The notes beneath the pieces are model-generated. The model was given only the letters and a program-made list of their open reading frames with translations. It did no database searches and had not been told where the DNA came from. A DNA stretch of 64,000 nt from Dermatemys mawii. Its lineage: Eukaryota; Chordata; Testudines; Dermatemydidae. Every line of letters begins with the position of its first letter. The stretch's first letter is position 1. Both the position numbers and the translations under genes were made by a program. Shown here one piece after another: positions 23,025 through 34,600 of this stretch. The stretch is taken from positions 72,860,690 through 72,924,689 of the forward strand of contig ML677341.1 of NCBI GenBank assembly GCA_007922305.1. Reading direction: 5' to 3'.

Positions 23025-23098
23025 TTAGTCCTGCCAGGAGTGCAGGGGACTGGTCTAGATGATACTTCGAGATCCCTTCCCATCCTATGATTCTTTAA
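23025..23098 (+). repeat. CR1 LINE 3' end
   Basis: 'ctggtctagatgatacttcg' followed by 'agatcccttcccatcctatg' and 'attcttt' is the characteristic 3' untranslated end of sauropsid CR1 elements, which close with ATTCTATG-like octamers. Confidence 0.75.
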
Positions 23099-23289
23099 TT
23101 GCTTTAACATAATTTCACTGTTCCAAAATATTACGTGTTTACACTTTCTCTGGTCTTTAAAAAAATAATATATTTGAATATTTGTCATAATACAATAAAA
23201 TCACAGCAAGCAAAATTAAACTTAGTCTTTAGAAAATAAGGTCTGACAAGATAATAGCATAAGAAAATACAGCTGCAGGAAAAATACTG

Positions 23290-23690
23290 GACTAGAGAGA
23301 CCATTGGCCTGGTCTGGCAGCAAACAGGATACTGGGCTAGATGACGGTAAATCTGATCCAGTGGGATACAGATAATTATACTGGACTACCTGGACTTCTT
23401 GTTTAGATCCAGTAGTGTAGCATGCAGGATGCCAGACTAGACATTGCACCATTGGTCTAATCTAGCATGGGAGGGGGCAGAATGCTGAACTGGACGAATT
23501 GTGTTGGTCCAGTCAGGAATGGCAGAGAGCAGAATATCAGACCAAATGGGTGACTAGTCTGCAAAGAGGCAGGATTATCAGACTAGACAGATTACTGGTT
23601 TGTTCTAGTGTGGCAGGAAGTGAGTTACTGGATTGTATGTTCCACTTGGCTATTGCACTGGGACAGCTCATATGTTCTCGTAATTGAGCC
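23290..23690 (+). repeat. Tandem array of about eight LINE-tail-derived units of roughly 50 bp
   Basis: Units beginning near 23289, 23332, 23380, 23431, 23484, 23536, 23578 and 23629 share the frame 'actggactaga..gacc..tggtct..tccagtatggcag..aggata'. The last unit ends 'ctcatatgttctcg', the usual terminal phrase of the LINE tail ('ttcttatgttctta'). The array ends about 60 bp from the HSPA12-like stop codon and is probably transcribed antisense within that gene's 3' untranslated region. Confidence 0.6.
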
Positions 23691-23753
23691 CCATAGTGCC
23701 TTGGATCATTCAAATCTGATGCTCTTCTTACATGTCTTTGAACTATGGAATCT

Positions 23754-26700
23754 TTACACTGTTAAAAAATCTATCGTAACTGTCTGACTTTCACTGGACG
23801 TAACATCAGTAGCTGTGGCTTTAAATTCCGTTAGCCCAAATTTAATATCTAGTTTCAGTTGGCGGTTTCTCCCCAGCTCTGTGTTTGGTGTTGGCACAGT
23901 ACAGGAGCCGAGCATTTTCAGCCCTTCCTCATCTACATACTTTGCATCCTTCTTTTCTGTGCAATAGAAACTAAACAGCACACTTGTCTGATCTGGTTCT
24001 GTGGGAGTGAAAGTATAACTGGCAACCTCATCTACCTCTACCAAATCTCCAATTCCCACCAACTTCTTGAAGAGATCTCTGCAATATACATAATTATCAG
24101 CTTTGGAGACTCTCTTTTTCTGTATATCATGGACAGCAATATCAAATGGCAGAGATATCTTTAGGCCATATGTCAGAGCACTGATTCTTGAGGCAACAAT
24201 TTGTGGATTGTTCCCAAATAGAACAGCTCCCTTTGCAATAGCTGCCTGAGCGTCCAACGGACACAGGATATGGTACTGCTCCCTAAAGGTCTGATAGATC
24301 GCCTCCCTCAGGATAATGCTGGAAGCAAAGCCCCCAACCAGTAAAATATATCGGATGTTGGCCATCTCAGGCTTGCTGAGGATTTCCTGCAAGGCGCCAA
24401 TGGTTTGTCTGAGACTGTAAGCAAAAAAGCTCTTCATTTTTTCATATGTAATCATGAGAGTCCCATTGCACCACAGAGCTCCCTCCACACCTTCAAAGAA
24501 GAGGGAAATGTCTTTTTGTTTGCCTTCTGCCACTTTCACTAGGTTGTGGTAGCAATGTATGTAGATCTCATCTCTGCTGGAAGAGCATTTCTGAAGGCCA
24601 AAGTTGTACATCATTTTATGGCATTCCGTTGGGTGATTCTGTGCATATTCCTCCCATACTCCATCTTGGAAGATCTCCTCCAGGAACTTTTTGAAGTTTT
24701 CATCTACTTTGCTGCCGCCCCAGCCACCTCCTGAGGCCTTATGTAACTCTTTCAGGGATTTGTTCTCTTGGATTTCATGTACTGTGATGTCTATAGTACC
24801 ACCTAAGCCCCCCCAAAATGAGTAAAATTAGTTTTTTTTTAAAAAAAGAAATTATTGCCTTCCCTTCAGCTGAAGAAAAGGCTGCTGCTTTCTAAAGAGA
24901 GTCCATATCCTTACAAAAGTAAAAAAACCTCCCAATTGGCAAATGTGCTCTGCAAATTGGGAAACAGAGCTGCCCGTTCTTTAGCTTCTAATCTTTCCAT
25001 GCTCAAGGATTCTTAGACTTTGTTACACTACCACTTTTGTCAGTAAAATTTTTGTCAGTTTTTTTGTGGAAAAAACCTCCTCCCTCTCCTCCTCCCCCAT
25101 ACCCCCGACTGACATAAGTTTCACTGGCAAAAGCGCTGGTGGGGATAGCACTGCATCGGCAGGAGAGGCTTTGGGTTCTTTAATTTCTACCTGAAAGATA
25201 AGGCACTTGAGGGCTTGTCTACATGGAGGGTTTAGTCTGTACTAAGTCGAGTTAGTGCGGGTTGAAAAAGCCTGGTAGATGATATAAACCCCTACAGCGC
25301 ACTAACTCCCTTCTTACAGCACATTCTGGAGTCCTTGGCAGGAGAGGCTCTCCTGCCCATGTAGATAACCCTGCTCGTTGGGTATGGTTTAATTATGCCA
25401 GCAGGAGAGCTCTCTCCTGCCAGCAAAGAGCGGCTGTGTGAGAGCAAGGCCGGCCCACAACATTTTGGCACCTGAGGCAGGGAGCTCAAATGACGTCCCC
25501 CTACCCCCATGCTTGGGCCAAACTCTCTTGTGCTCTCCTTCCTCCAGCACAGCACCCCGCCATCTCTGTGCATCTATAGCAGAGAGAATACATATGCACC
25601 AGCAGCAGATACAATTTTCTACACTCTGGGTCCAACTGGTGCCCCCACCCTGAGTCTGGCATCTGAGGCGACCGCCTCAGTTTGCCTCATGGTAAGGCCA
25701 GCCCTGTATGAGAGACATTAGAACAGCACAGTTGTAGCGGTAGAGCTGTGCTGCTGTAAGGTCCCTAGTGTAGACATAGCCTTACTTTCTGCATGTCACA
25801 CAGAGGTAGTTCTCAACCTTTCCAGACTACTGTACCCTTTTCAAGAGGCTGATTTTTCTTGCATACCCCAAGTTTCATCTCACTTAAAAATTACTTGCTT
25901 ACAAAATCAGACATAAAAATACAGAATTGTCACAGCCACGCTGTTACTGAAAAATTGCTTCCTTTGTCTGTATGAAATGCAGTATGAACACACTTCCGTA
26001 GTGTTTTTCATGTAGCCTGTTGTAAAACTAGGCAAATATCTAGATGAGTTGATACAATACCAAGCACATTGTTGGTGTCTAATAAATAGTTTACTTGAGC
26101 CCAGCCCAAAGTTGGCAATAGCTGCGAGATATTCCCGTCTGCTGGAAGTTCAGTGGCCCGTAGGAAATGAGTTGGTAGATCTCAGTCTAGTACCTAGTAG
26201 CCAAGTGTCCACATCCCAGTTGATGCTATGACCCTTCTGGGCAGTCTGCTGAGATGTCAGAACTGAATGTGTGCGAAGAAAGACATCTTGTGATACCCAC
26301 TCTCTCTGGCCAAATTGGGGCACAATGCTGAGCAAAGGTTGTCTGGTGGTAGCTTGCACTGCCGCTGCCCATACTGGATTTGTTCTGCTAGTAACACAGA
26401 AGTCTGTCTCACAGGGAATGCCAGTCTGTCGTCAGCACTAAGTTCACATGTTACACCAAAACAATAGCAAGAAACTAAAGAAGCTGTGTGGCAAGGCTCT
26501 CACAGGAGGTTATGGATTTAAGCTACGCAACAGGAATCGGTTTGTACCCATTGCTAACATAGCAGGGCAGTGTACAGTGGAGTAGCATGGATCTGAGAGC
26601 AGCAACTTGCACAGCTAGGACCTGATCAAAGTCACCTGAAGACAACAGAATCCTACTGACTTCAGTGGGGTTTGGATCAGGCCTTTAAAGGGGCTCTTCT

Positions 26701-29700
26701 CTCATCCCCCTTTCTGCAGTGCCGTGCCAACTAAAAATCATGTTCAGCTCCTCCTAAAACAGACCAAATGGGCAGTGCCAAATTTCCCTGGTTCCTCTGT
26801 ACATTTTTCTTAGTCGTTTGCTTTTTGTACAGCACTGCCAGGCATGCCGTTGTGACCCCATCTGTTTTGAGTTCTCCTCCGACAGTTTCTAATGTGATAG
26901 CTGGCCGCAAGAGCTGCCTGCGCCATCACTTCTCCCCAGATGATGACAAGATCAGGATCTCACCATGGCTGCTTGGAGCGTGTTGTCAGGCTGCTGGACT
27001 AACATGGCAACAATGCTGATATATTTGAATCCAGCAGCAAATGGGCTGATCCTGCCTCTGCATCAGTTTTTAAGCAGCAGAGGGGACATCTTGTCAACTT
27101 GACCCCAGAGCTGTGGACTGAACTAACTCAATTTGCATCAAACTTGGTACACTTTGAAAGAGGACTCCAGAATGTGCTGTAAGTTGGGAGTTAGTGCGCT
27201 GTAGGGGTTTACGTCGGGTGCCAGACTTTTTCAACCTGCACTAACTCGACGTAGTACAGACTAAACCCTCCATGTAGACAAGCCCTCAGGTGCCTGCTCT
27301 TTCAGGTAGAAATTAAAGAACCCAGAGCAAGCACAGCCTAGGGGATCAGAGTTCAGCATAGAGCTCAGTCCCTTGCTCTCCATGCCAGAAGGGTCTGCAG
27401 CTGCTGAATAGACAAACTCTGCACGTAGCAGAGATTATACCTGTTTAAGGGGGAAAGTTACCTCCACAGTCGACGACGACATACTGCGTCCCAGGCGACT
27501 CTTCAAACTTTTGTCTATCACCGCCCTCTGCCACAAACCCCTCCCTTGGGAGCTGCTTGCACCAGACTGAGGCAGCCTCTGGTTCTAAGGCAATGACAAG
27601 CTTCTCCGAAAACATGTCACCGATGAGTCCTGCCTAAAATCAGAAGAGAAAGTGATTATCACAGGAGTGGTGACAGGATCCTGGCTTCCCTCCCCTGGGC
27701 TGCACCATGAGCACACTACGTTAGCCCGGTTCTTCTAATCTCAGGAACATTGGGAAAGTCTATTGGGAATAATGGTCTGCTCCATCTAGTCTGTTTTCAG
27801 CTCTCTCTAGAGCCAGATGAGTCAGAGGAAGGTGAAGCCCCCACTCCGCGCTCATGAACAATTTATGTGCAATACTATAACTGTGTGTGTGCTGGGAATT
27901 TCTACCTGATTCCAACCAGTAGTGTAGGCCATGACACATGAGGATCAATAGTCCCTGTAATTCTGTTCTAGTTATTCTCACTGCAGATGCTATTCTCATT
28001 CAGAGACGCCTCTCAGCCAGCAGATAATTTTGTCACTTCTTGTAGTGATGTGCAGCGAACAAAACAGTGGTCCTCAACTTTTTCTGTAGTGTAACACTTC
28101 TCCAGTCTAGGCAAGATCTAGTCAGGATCCCCCTCTAATTGAGGGTATAGAATGGGCAAAGCAGCTGTGACCTCCAGGTTGAGAACACCGGATGTAGAAA
28201 AAAATCTTCAACCCACTCCATGGTAAAGCAAGTGTTTAAAATAAGGTTTGTTTAAATGTTGAACAATTCTTCCGCACTGTTGTGCAGTGCAAATTCTAGA
28301 GAATTTTACCTCTTTAGCGGCCAGTCGCATGAACTGCTTGGCAGAAGAATCCCATATAGCTGGAACAGTAATGACCCAGGTGACATCCTCAGTGTCATAG
28401 ACAGTTTGGTATGAGGCCTCCTGTATGGTGTTCAGAGCATGGTCCTTCATGTACCGCAGGCTTTCTGCGAATACTTTTAGGGCTGGAAACTTCTTTCCAT
28501 TATCTGCTTCCAGTTCCATGTTTGAAGTGATTTTCTAGAAGTGAGAAAAAAAAACACATTATTTGTATTTGTATTGTGGTAGCATAACCCACTGCTGGGT
28601 GTGTTACAGGCTCCCCCTCTGCCGCCAGCTCGGTCAACATGTTGAGAATTGAATTGGGGACCTCCAGAGCTAAAAGCACAAGAACAACTTCTCTGTAACT
28701 GGGAACTATAATCACTCAGCTTCTGGGGATGGGTCCATAGGAGGACCTGTAACACACTCATCAGTGGGGTACTGTAGCATCCTTGGACCCATAGTTATGG
28801 ACCAGCGTTCCTTTGTGCTCGATACTGTGCAAACAGAAAAAATGATGGTCCCTGTCCCCAAGATGTTACAATCTAAGTAAGCAAGCAGATTAACTCTGGA
28901 GCATAGATCACTGTACTGTAAGGCCAGGTCTGCACTACCCACTGGATTGGCAGGTAATGATTGATCTATTGGGGATCAGTTTATCACGTCTAGTCTAGAT
29001 GTGATAAATCGATCTCTGAGTGCTCTCCCCGTCAACTCCAGAACTCCACTGCCGCAAGAGGAGTCGACCAGGGTTAGCAGCAGCAGTCGACTTGCCACCG
29101 TGAGGATGCCAAGGTAAGTCGATCTAAGATATATTGACTTCAGCTACGCTATTCGTGTAGCTAAAGTTGTGTATCTTACGTCGACACCCGCCCTCCCCAG
29201 TGTAGACCTGGCCTCAGTCTAGGAGGTGCAGCTGCTCAAAACACTTATGACTGCCAGCTGCCTCAAATCTGTGAATGACTTCTTAAGTCCAATATTAATG
29301 TGGCTATTAGAGCAAACTGTTTCCCCTGACCTAAACTGCGACGCTGACAGACCAGTTGCCAGCTCATGCCAAGGTCCCCGTGTCTCAGTTGAACACAGTG
29401 CTGAATCAGTCTGGCTCACTGGTGCATTAGCCCCTATCTAAAGAGGTGCAGGTATTGCAATGCAGCCTTCACAGCAGACACATCTTTTGGTTCTGCATCA
29501 TTAGCTGCTGAATCCCCAGATTTGCCTCTCATATTTATAATCTCTTTACTTGAGCTCTGTTTCTTGGCCCAGCTTTCCCATGGTGAATGTGTGGAATCTG
29601 CAGCACTGCTTTTCCTTAACAGAAACTTTCTGTACAGCGTCCAACTCAGCTACTGAGCATGTCTAGTAACTGGCTCTCCTCTAGGTGTCTCTGAGTCCTT

Positions 29701-31235
29701 CTGCCTAAATTGCCCTGCCCTGCTCTCAGCACATGTGCAGAGACACAGAGATTCAACTAAAACCCATGTCTCTCTTCCATGGCTTCAGTTCTCACCAACT
29801 CGTCATACTTTAAAAAAGAATAAAAATTGAACAGTGCAGTATAGGACTCTTTTCACAATAACTGTTGGTAAATCTCAGTCATGCTTTCAGAAATGATGCT
29901 GAAAATGGCCGTGTCCTGTTTACATTAGCATTTAAATATTTTCAATACTAGTGCAAAAGGGGAACCGCTGCAAATGTTTCAGTGATGATTCAGTTTCCTA
30001 GTACAGACCAAGGTTTAGTTTTGGCCCTTGAGCCACCCCAATCAATTCTCCACCCTCGTTGGTCTTTATCTATACTTCTAGGTACTTTATTAAGTTACCT
30101 TTAACCTACTGGCTCTCAACCTTTCCAGACTACTGTTCCCTTTCAGGAGTCTGATTTGTCTTGTGTGCTCCCAAGTTTCACCTCACTTAAAAACTACTTG
30201 CTTATAAAATCAGACACAAAAGTGTCATAGCCACAATATTACTGAAGAATTCTTTACTTTTGTATTTTTACTATATAATTATAAAATCTATTGGAATATA
30301 CATCTTGTACTTGTATTTCAGTGTATAGTATATAGAGCAGGATAAACAAGTTATTGTCTATATGAAATCGTAATTTGTACTGACTTCGCTACTGTTTTTT
30401 ATGTAGCCTGTTGTAAAACTAGGCAAATATCTAAATGAGCTGCTGGACCCCCTGGAAGACCCCTGTGTACACCTAGGGGTATGTGTGTATCCCTGCTTGA
30501 GAACCACTGATTTAATCAACCTACACACATTCCTTAAGCCTCCCTCATAAATCAATCCCTCCAGCCCGTTAAGCACTAGCGTTGCCTCGTTTTCACCCAG
30601 GTTTTGGCTTGTGTGTCCATGTGCCATTTGACAAGCCACGAGGGCTGGGTTTTTTGGATCTTCGGCAACTGTAAGTGGAAGGAAGGAGGCACCACAGCAG
30701 CAATAGCTGCCTCCGCCTCCAAGGCTAGGCGGCTCACGGCTACAGAGAGCGCGCAAGAGCTTCGGGAAGAGATGGTGAAGGGGCGGGGTCTTGGGGAAAG
30801 AGACAGGGCAGGGCCTTTGGGGGAAGAGGCAGGGCAGGGAGTGGTGTCTCAGTGGTCCAGTCACCGGCCCTTAGGAAGGTGGCAACCTTATTAAGCACGT
30901 TCCCTGCTCTTCTGAATGGGCTGCTCTTAGCTCGAGAGTGCAGTTACCTGGTTGTACAGCATCATCTTGAAGTGGTGGAAGTAATACCATTTGTGAGCCT
31001 CGCTGGAGGGGAGCGTGTTGTACTTCATGACGGCATCATAGCCAAACTTCTTAAACTCCCGCTTTTCATCGAAGAGGATGCACGTTGGGGTCTTCGCAGT
31101 CATGAGCCCGTGCTCCTGTCCCCAGAAAATCTGCCGAATTTGATCCGTGCGTGTCGCAAGAGAAAAGCAGTAGCCACTGTAGGACGTGCCAAAGTCAATG
31201 GCAACAATGAACAAGGATTTGTTTGCCATGATCAT
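23754..31235 (-). CDS. HSPA12-like: HSPA12-type HSP70-like ATPase, four coding exons, 577 residues
   Basis: Exons are 31235-30948, 28534-28310, 27633-27462 and 24802-23754, all with GT-AG borders and agreeing phases (0, 0, 1). The N-terminal half is an actin/HSP70 ATPase fold. The phosphate-1 loop is VAIDFGTSYSGYCF (about residues 11-24), and 'TWVITVPAIWDSSAKQFMR' (about 152-170) is the family's signature in place of the canonical HSP70 segment. The phosphate-2 loop VVVDCGGGTIDITV (about 222-235) is split by the last intron, and the adenosine motif is YILLVGGFASS (about 380-390). HSPA12 members are distant HSP70 relatives that lack the usual substrate-binding domain. Human HSPA12A and HSPA12B are near 680 residues, while shorter forms near 570-600 are common in fish and invertebrates, and this one matches the short class. 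It starts at ATG 31235; a second ATG two codons on is equally possible. The pyrimidine-rich tract ending in AAG just before it (about 31240-31260) could be a splice acceptor for a 5' untranslated exon. No lesion is seen. It is divergent from the MIEAP-like gene, with 406 bp between the two ATGs. Confidence 0.92.
25168..25334 (+). repeat. Left arm of a long inverted repeat, inserted copy
   Basis: About 167 bp that is the inverse of 27162-27328 at roughly 90% identity. It is flanked by a direct repeat ggcaggagaggct (about 25158-25170 and 25337-25349) belonging to the host MITE, so this arm is the younger insertion. It begins 'gctttgggttctttaatttc' and ends 'cacattctggagtcc'. Confidence 0.7.
25447..25715. 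repeat. Nested MITE with GGCCGGCCC / GGCCAGCCCT ends
   Basis: It begins 'aaggccggcccacaacattt' and ends 'atggtaaggccagccctg'. The end type matches the element at 41017-41242. Confidence 0.55.
25801..26050. repeat. hAT-like MITE remnant (TTCTCAACCTTTCCAGACTAC type)
   Basis: 'ttctcaacctttccagacta' followed by 'ctgtaccctttt', then 'catctcacttaaaaattact' and 'aactaggcaaatatctagat', is shared in order with 30107-30509, so both are copies of one repeat. The right end here is lost. Confidence 0.65.
27162..27328 (-). repeat. Right arm of a long inverted repeat, probable source copy
   Basis: Inverse of 25168-25334. It runs without a direct repeat into flanks on both sides, consistent with being the original location. 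Confidence 0.65.
28065..28189. repeat. Short hAT-like MITE, HSPA12-like intron 2
   Basis: The ends cagtggtcctcaacttttt and aggttgagaacacc are inverted repeats. The interior is short and non-coding. The target duplication is not clear. Confidence 0.55.
28921..29214. repeat. 294-bp MITE with AGGCCAGGTCTGCACTAC-type ends, HSPA12-like intron 1
   Basis: The ends aggccaggtctgcac and gtgtagacctggcct are nearly perfect inverted repeats. The interior has 'gtcgatctaagatatattga' and 'ttacgtcgacacccg'. The flanking duplication is degraded. Confidence 0.7.
30107..30509. repeat. hAT-like MITE, fuller copy of the 25801 repeat, HSPA12-like intron 1
   Basis: It starts at 'tggctctcaacctttccaga' and ends 'cctgcttgagaaccactga'. 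The ends are inverted repeats of the TTCTCAA type, and the interior is shared with 25801-26050. Confidence 0.65.
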
Positions 31236-31641
31236 GAACTTAAGAGGGGGAGAGACTCCTACACAGCTTGTTAGAACAGACTAGTTAAAGTGAAAGAATT
31301 TTACAGTTTTAACTCTGCAGTATGAAACCCTGCCCCTCCTTTTCAATTGGCTGAGTGATCACTGCAGACTCTGATGTGGGGGTGAGGGTGGGGGGAGCCA
31401 GAGCTCTCTGCATTAGTTTTCCGAGCAGGGGTTGTGCTAGCTCTGTTGAGGTTTTGAACTACAACGGATCTGGAAAGCACCAACGCCCTAGTTCGGGCTG
31501 CTTTCCCTGCTTGTTTGTGCAAGCAGGAAAGTGCTTGATATTTGGAGCTCTTCCCCACACTCCCGTGGATCTGCCTTCACCATCCTCTCGTCCTTCTGTC
31601 CCCTCCTGTTTGGAAGAGACATTTGCTATTTTAATAGAAGC
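31236..31641. promoter_or_regulatory. Shared upstream region of a divergent gene pair
   Basis: These 406 bp separate the HSPA12-like ATG (minus) from the MIEAP-like ATG (plus). An inverted CCAAT box (attgg at about 31345, i.e. CCAAT on the minus strand) lies about 110 bp upstream of the HSPA12-like ATG. No TATA box is obvious for either gene. 'aaagtgaaag' (about 31288) is one base short of an interferon-response-type double GAAA element. That these 406 bp drive both genes is inference; splice-acceptor-like tracts next to both ATGs mean the true start sites may lie further out. Confidence 0.45.
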
Positions 31642-34600
31642 ATGAAGCGTAAGCCTGGCAGAGCTCAGCCAGATGTTCCAAAGTGCCCGGAATTGTATCA
31701 CAGAACAGGAGCTTCAGAAGAGCCCTGCAGGTATGTTGGGTAATAGGAACTCAGTGGGTGATCACAGCCTCTTTAATAGGAGCTCTAAGTTTCTGTTTGC
31801 AAGTACTTGTGAAACTTGCGTGCAGAGTTCTTCCTGCTCTCAGTGTTTTCAGGCAGAAACCTCAGGTTTTTGTTTGCTAATATGTGTATATTTCAATCCG
31901 GGATGAAGAACACATATTTGAAAGCAAAATGACAAGATTCTGCATTTCCCCTGCCCTCCCCCTGTATGAAACCTTAAAGTGCCTTGATTTTGCCCCAGTT
32001 GGAAAACTGCCATTTTTGTTTAAAGTGATTTCACTGCAAAATGATTGTTCCTGCACATACTGCGAGGGGAGAACAGGGTTTGCTTTTTCACTGACCACTG
32101 CTGAACTTGACCTTTTCTGCTCATTTGAGTTCACTCGCAGCCACACAGATGCATCCTGAACCATCCCATGATCAGCTGCAAAAGCTTGGCCAGTATGTGT
32201 TTGTGCAATAGGTCTTAACTATGAATGGAGTGGAGCTGCACAGTTCAGCGCCAAAGCTGGACTTCCCCTAAAATTTGAGGGTTTTTTGATCTGGAGTTTT
32301 GGTTCCGATCATCGTACAATGGAGCCTGTTTCAGTTTCAAAAGAGAGGTTTTCAACAGCAGTGACACCCACTGAAGAGCCAGAGAACTGCTCCTTCCAAT
32401 TATATTAAACAACAGGTCATGGGCCAGTGGTGGTGTTGAAGCTCACTGAAGGGTATCTTTGGTTTCACCCTTGTGTTTTGTTTAATCTCTGAACCCTAGA
32501 AGAAATTTTAGATTTGCGGTTGCCTCTGGCTTTCCCATGTTTTATTTGTGGGAGAAGGTGTCAGATCCTAGCTCACTCATTAACTGAATTGCAGGAATAT
32601 CTCGAACCTCTAAACCTGAACTGGAAATCTCTCCAGAACAATATTGGCATTTCTGCTCCTCAGAAAAACTAGGAAACAGAGAAGCATCCATGAAACTGAA
32701 AAATACCTTTATAATGTTACAACCTATTTCCTCCTTTCTCCCTCTCTAAATGGGATTCTACAAAATAAAAGTGTCTTTTTAAAAAAGGAATCTCCTTTAA
32801 CCCAAATAGCTAGACAGATTTTTTTCGTAACTCTGAAATGGTTTTAGATTCAGTTTGAGTTGTGTGTGGTGAGTTCTTATTTTATCTTGCCCAGTTCATC
32901 CTGCCCCAGTGATTATTGCCATCATTACCCGTCTATTTTAAGGTTTTATCCTGCCACCCATTATCGTAGTGTCTGAGTACTTTCTACATAAAAATGAGTA
33001 GCAATAGTGAAGTCTGGACTGGATTTCATGGAGACTCTGGCACTTCTCTTTCTGGGGTAACTTTGCTTGGGGTAGGGTTTTTTGTTTTTTGTTTTTTAGA
33101 TATGAAATTCCTCTTTTTTGTTTGATGGTACGATTTAATGGATTGAAGGTGGTGTTAGTGTTGACGCTCTTGCATTGGGAAGGCTTCTAATGAGTTATCT
33201 GTCAGCCCCGATATATCTGTGCCCTACAGAGGTAAAAGTGAGGCTCCACAAGACAAGCACACAAATTTGGATGGAACCGAGATGGAACAACGGGTGAAAT
33301 ATGTGGAAGACAAACTCCGGTAAGTTTTTGGTGATTTGAAATTATATTCCTTTTTAGACTCCTACCCTTGGGGCCTCCAAACAAGTGTTCACGTTCCTAA
33401 TGGATCCCTGAGGTTCACACCGTTCTTGTCATTTATCCTCCTTGCCTTTTATTGAGACGCCAGCCCCTTTTTTGGCTAGTGGGACAATGTGTGGCCCTTC
33501 TTGCCTCCAGAAGCTCAGTGCTGTGCCTGGGAACCACTGCTTGGCACTGACTCCTAGAGAAAGAGACAGAGAGAGGGTAGCTAAGATCTTCACAGGTCTC
33601 CACATGGCAGGGCAGAGCAGTGATCTCCAAGCCACCAGGCCAAGCAGATATATTTTAATCATGTAAGTCCTGGCTGTTTAGATTTTTTTGCTGAAAGGCT
33701 GACTAATAATTTTGGGAGGGGCTTTAACTTTTGCAGGTATTGCTACTTTTATGGGTATTTTATTAATTCTAATCACTTTTCATTATTCTCTGCCCAACAG
33801 AAGTGAAATGAATGCTCGATTTGAAGGTATGGAGAAACGCCTACAGTGTTTGGAAGAAAGCCGCAGGTAAATGGGGAGGTTTAGGCCTCAATGACAGTGA
33901 AAAATATTGTGATTTTTTTTCTGAAATATCCACCATTCCAAAGAAGTCTTGAAAATTTCTAAGTGTGGTTTTTTCCTCACCAGGTTTACATGGTGCATAT
34001 GGGTGTTGTTACTAAAATATCAACATGCTTAGTAATCGGGCTAGCTCCGTTTCTCCGGCTTGGCATCTCTCTCCGTCAGTGGGGGTTGTGCGAATGGAAT
34101 GCCTGCACAGTTGTTGTATGGTTCTTTCCACCAGTCCAGAGAGTGTTCAACCCTAGAGAGTCAGGTCCAGAGGCTGCCACCAATTTCAATTTGTCTTGAA
34201 GGGCAAATCTGACAGTGTTTTGTAACACCACTGCCTTATTATGCCAAGTGATTGGCATCTTGAGATCATGTCATGGGTGTGAGGCAATAGGATGACTTTT
34301 ATTCCATTCTACAGAATTTTCTAAATAAGTAATACCCCCTTGCACATCAGCAGGACAGAGGATAAAGCCACCCAGCTTAATACAGTAAGGGCAGGTAGAA
34401 AACTTACATTTGGCAGGCACTGTGAGTGCAGCTGCCGTGGTAGCATTCGCTGCTCTCGGAGCTAGAGGGAAGGGAGAATCTTCTATACCGTGACCTCCTA
34501 ACAGTTAATTAAGGGGTGGCTTGGACAAGCTCCTACAGGGAAAGGTGACAGTTGGGATTCTGGTGAGGGTGGGAAGTGATGAACTTTGGGGGAGAGAAGA

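Larger units (their letters stand above)
25022..25790. repeat. Composite MITE interrupted by two later insertions, HSPA12-like intron 3
   Basis: An outer element with ends 'tacactaccacttttgtcag' and 'ccctagtgtagacatagcc' is split by the 167-bp inverted-repeat arm (25168-25334) and by a second MITE (about 25447-25715). The outer halves can be followed across both. Confidence 0.55.
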
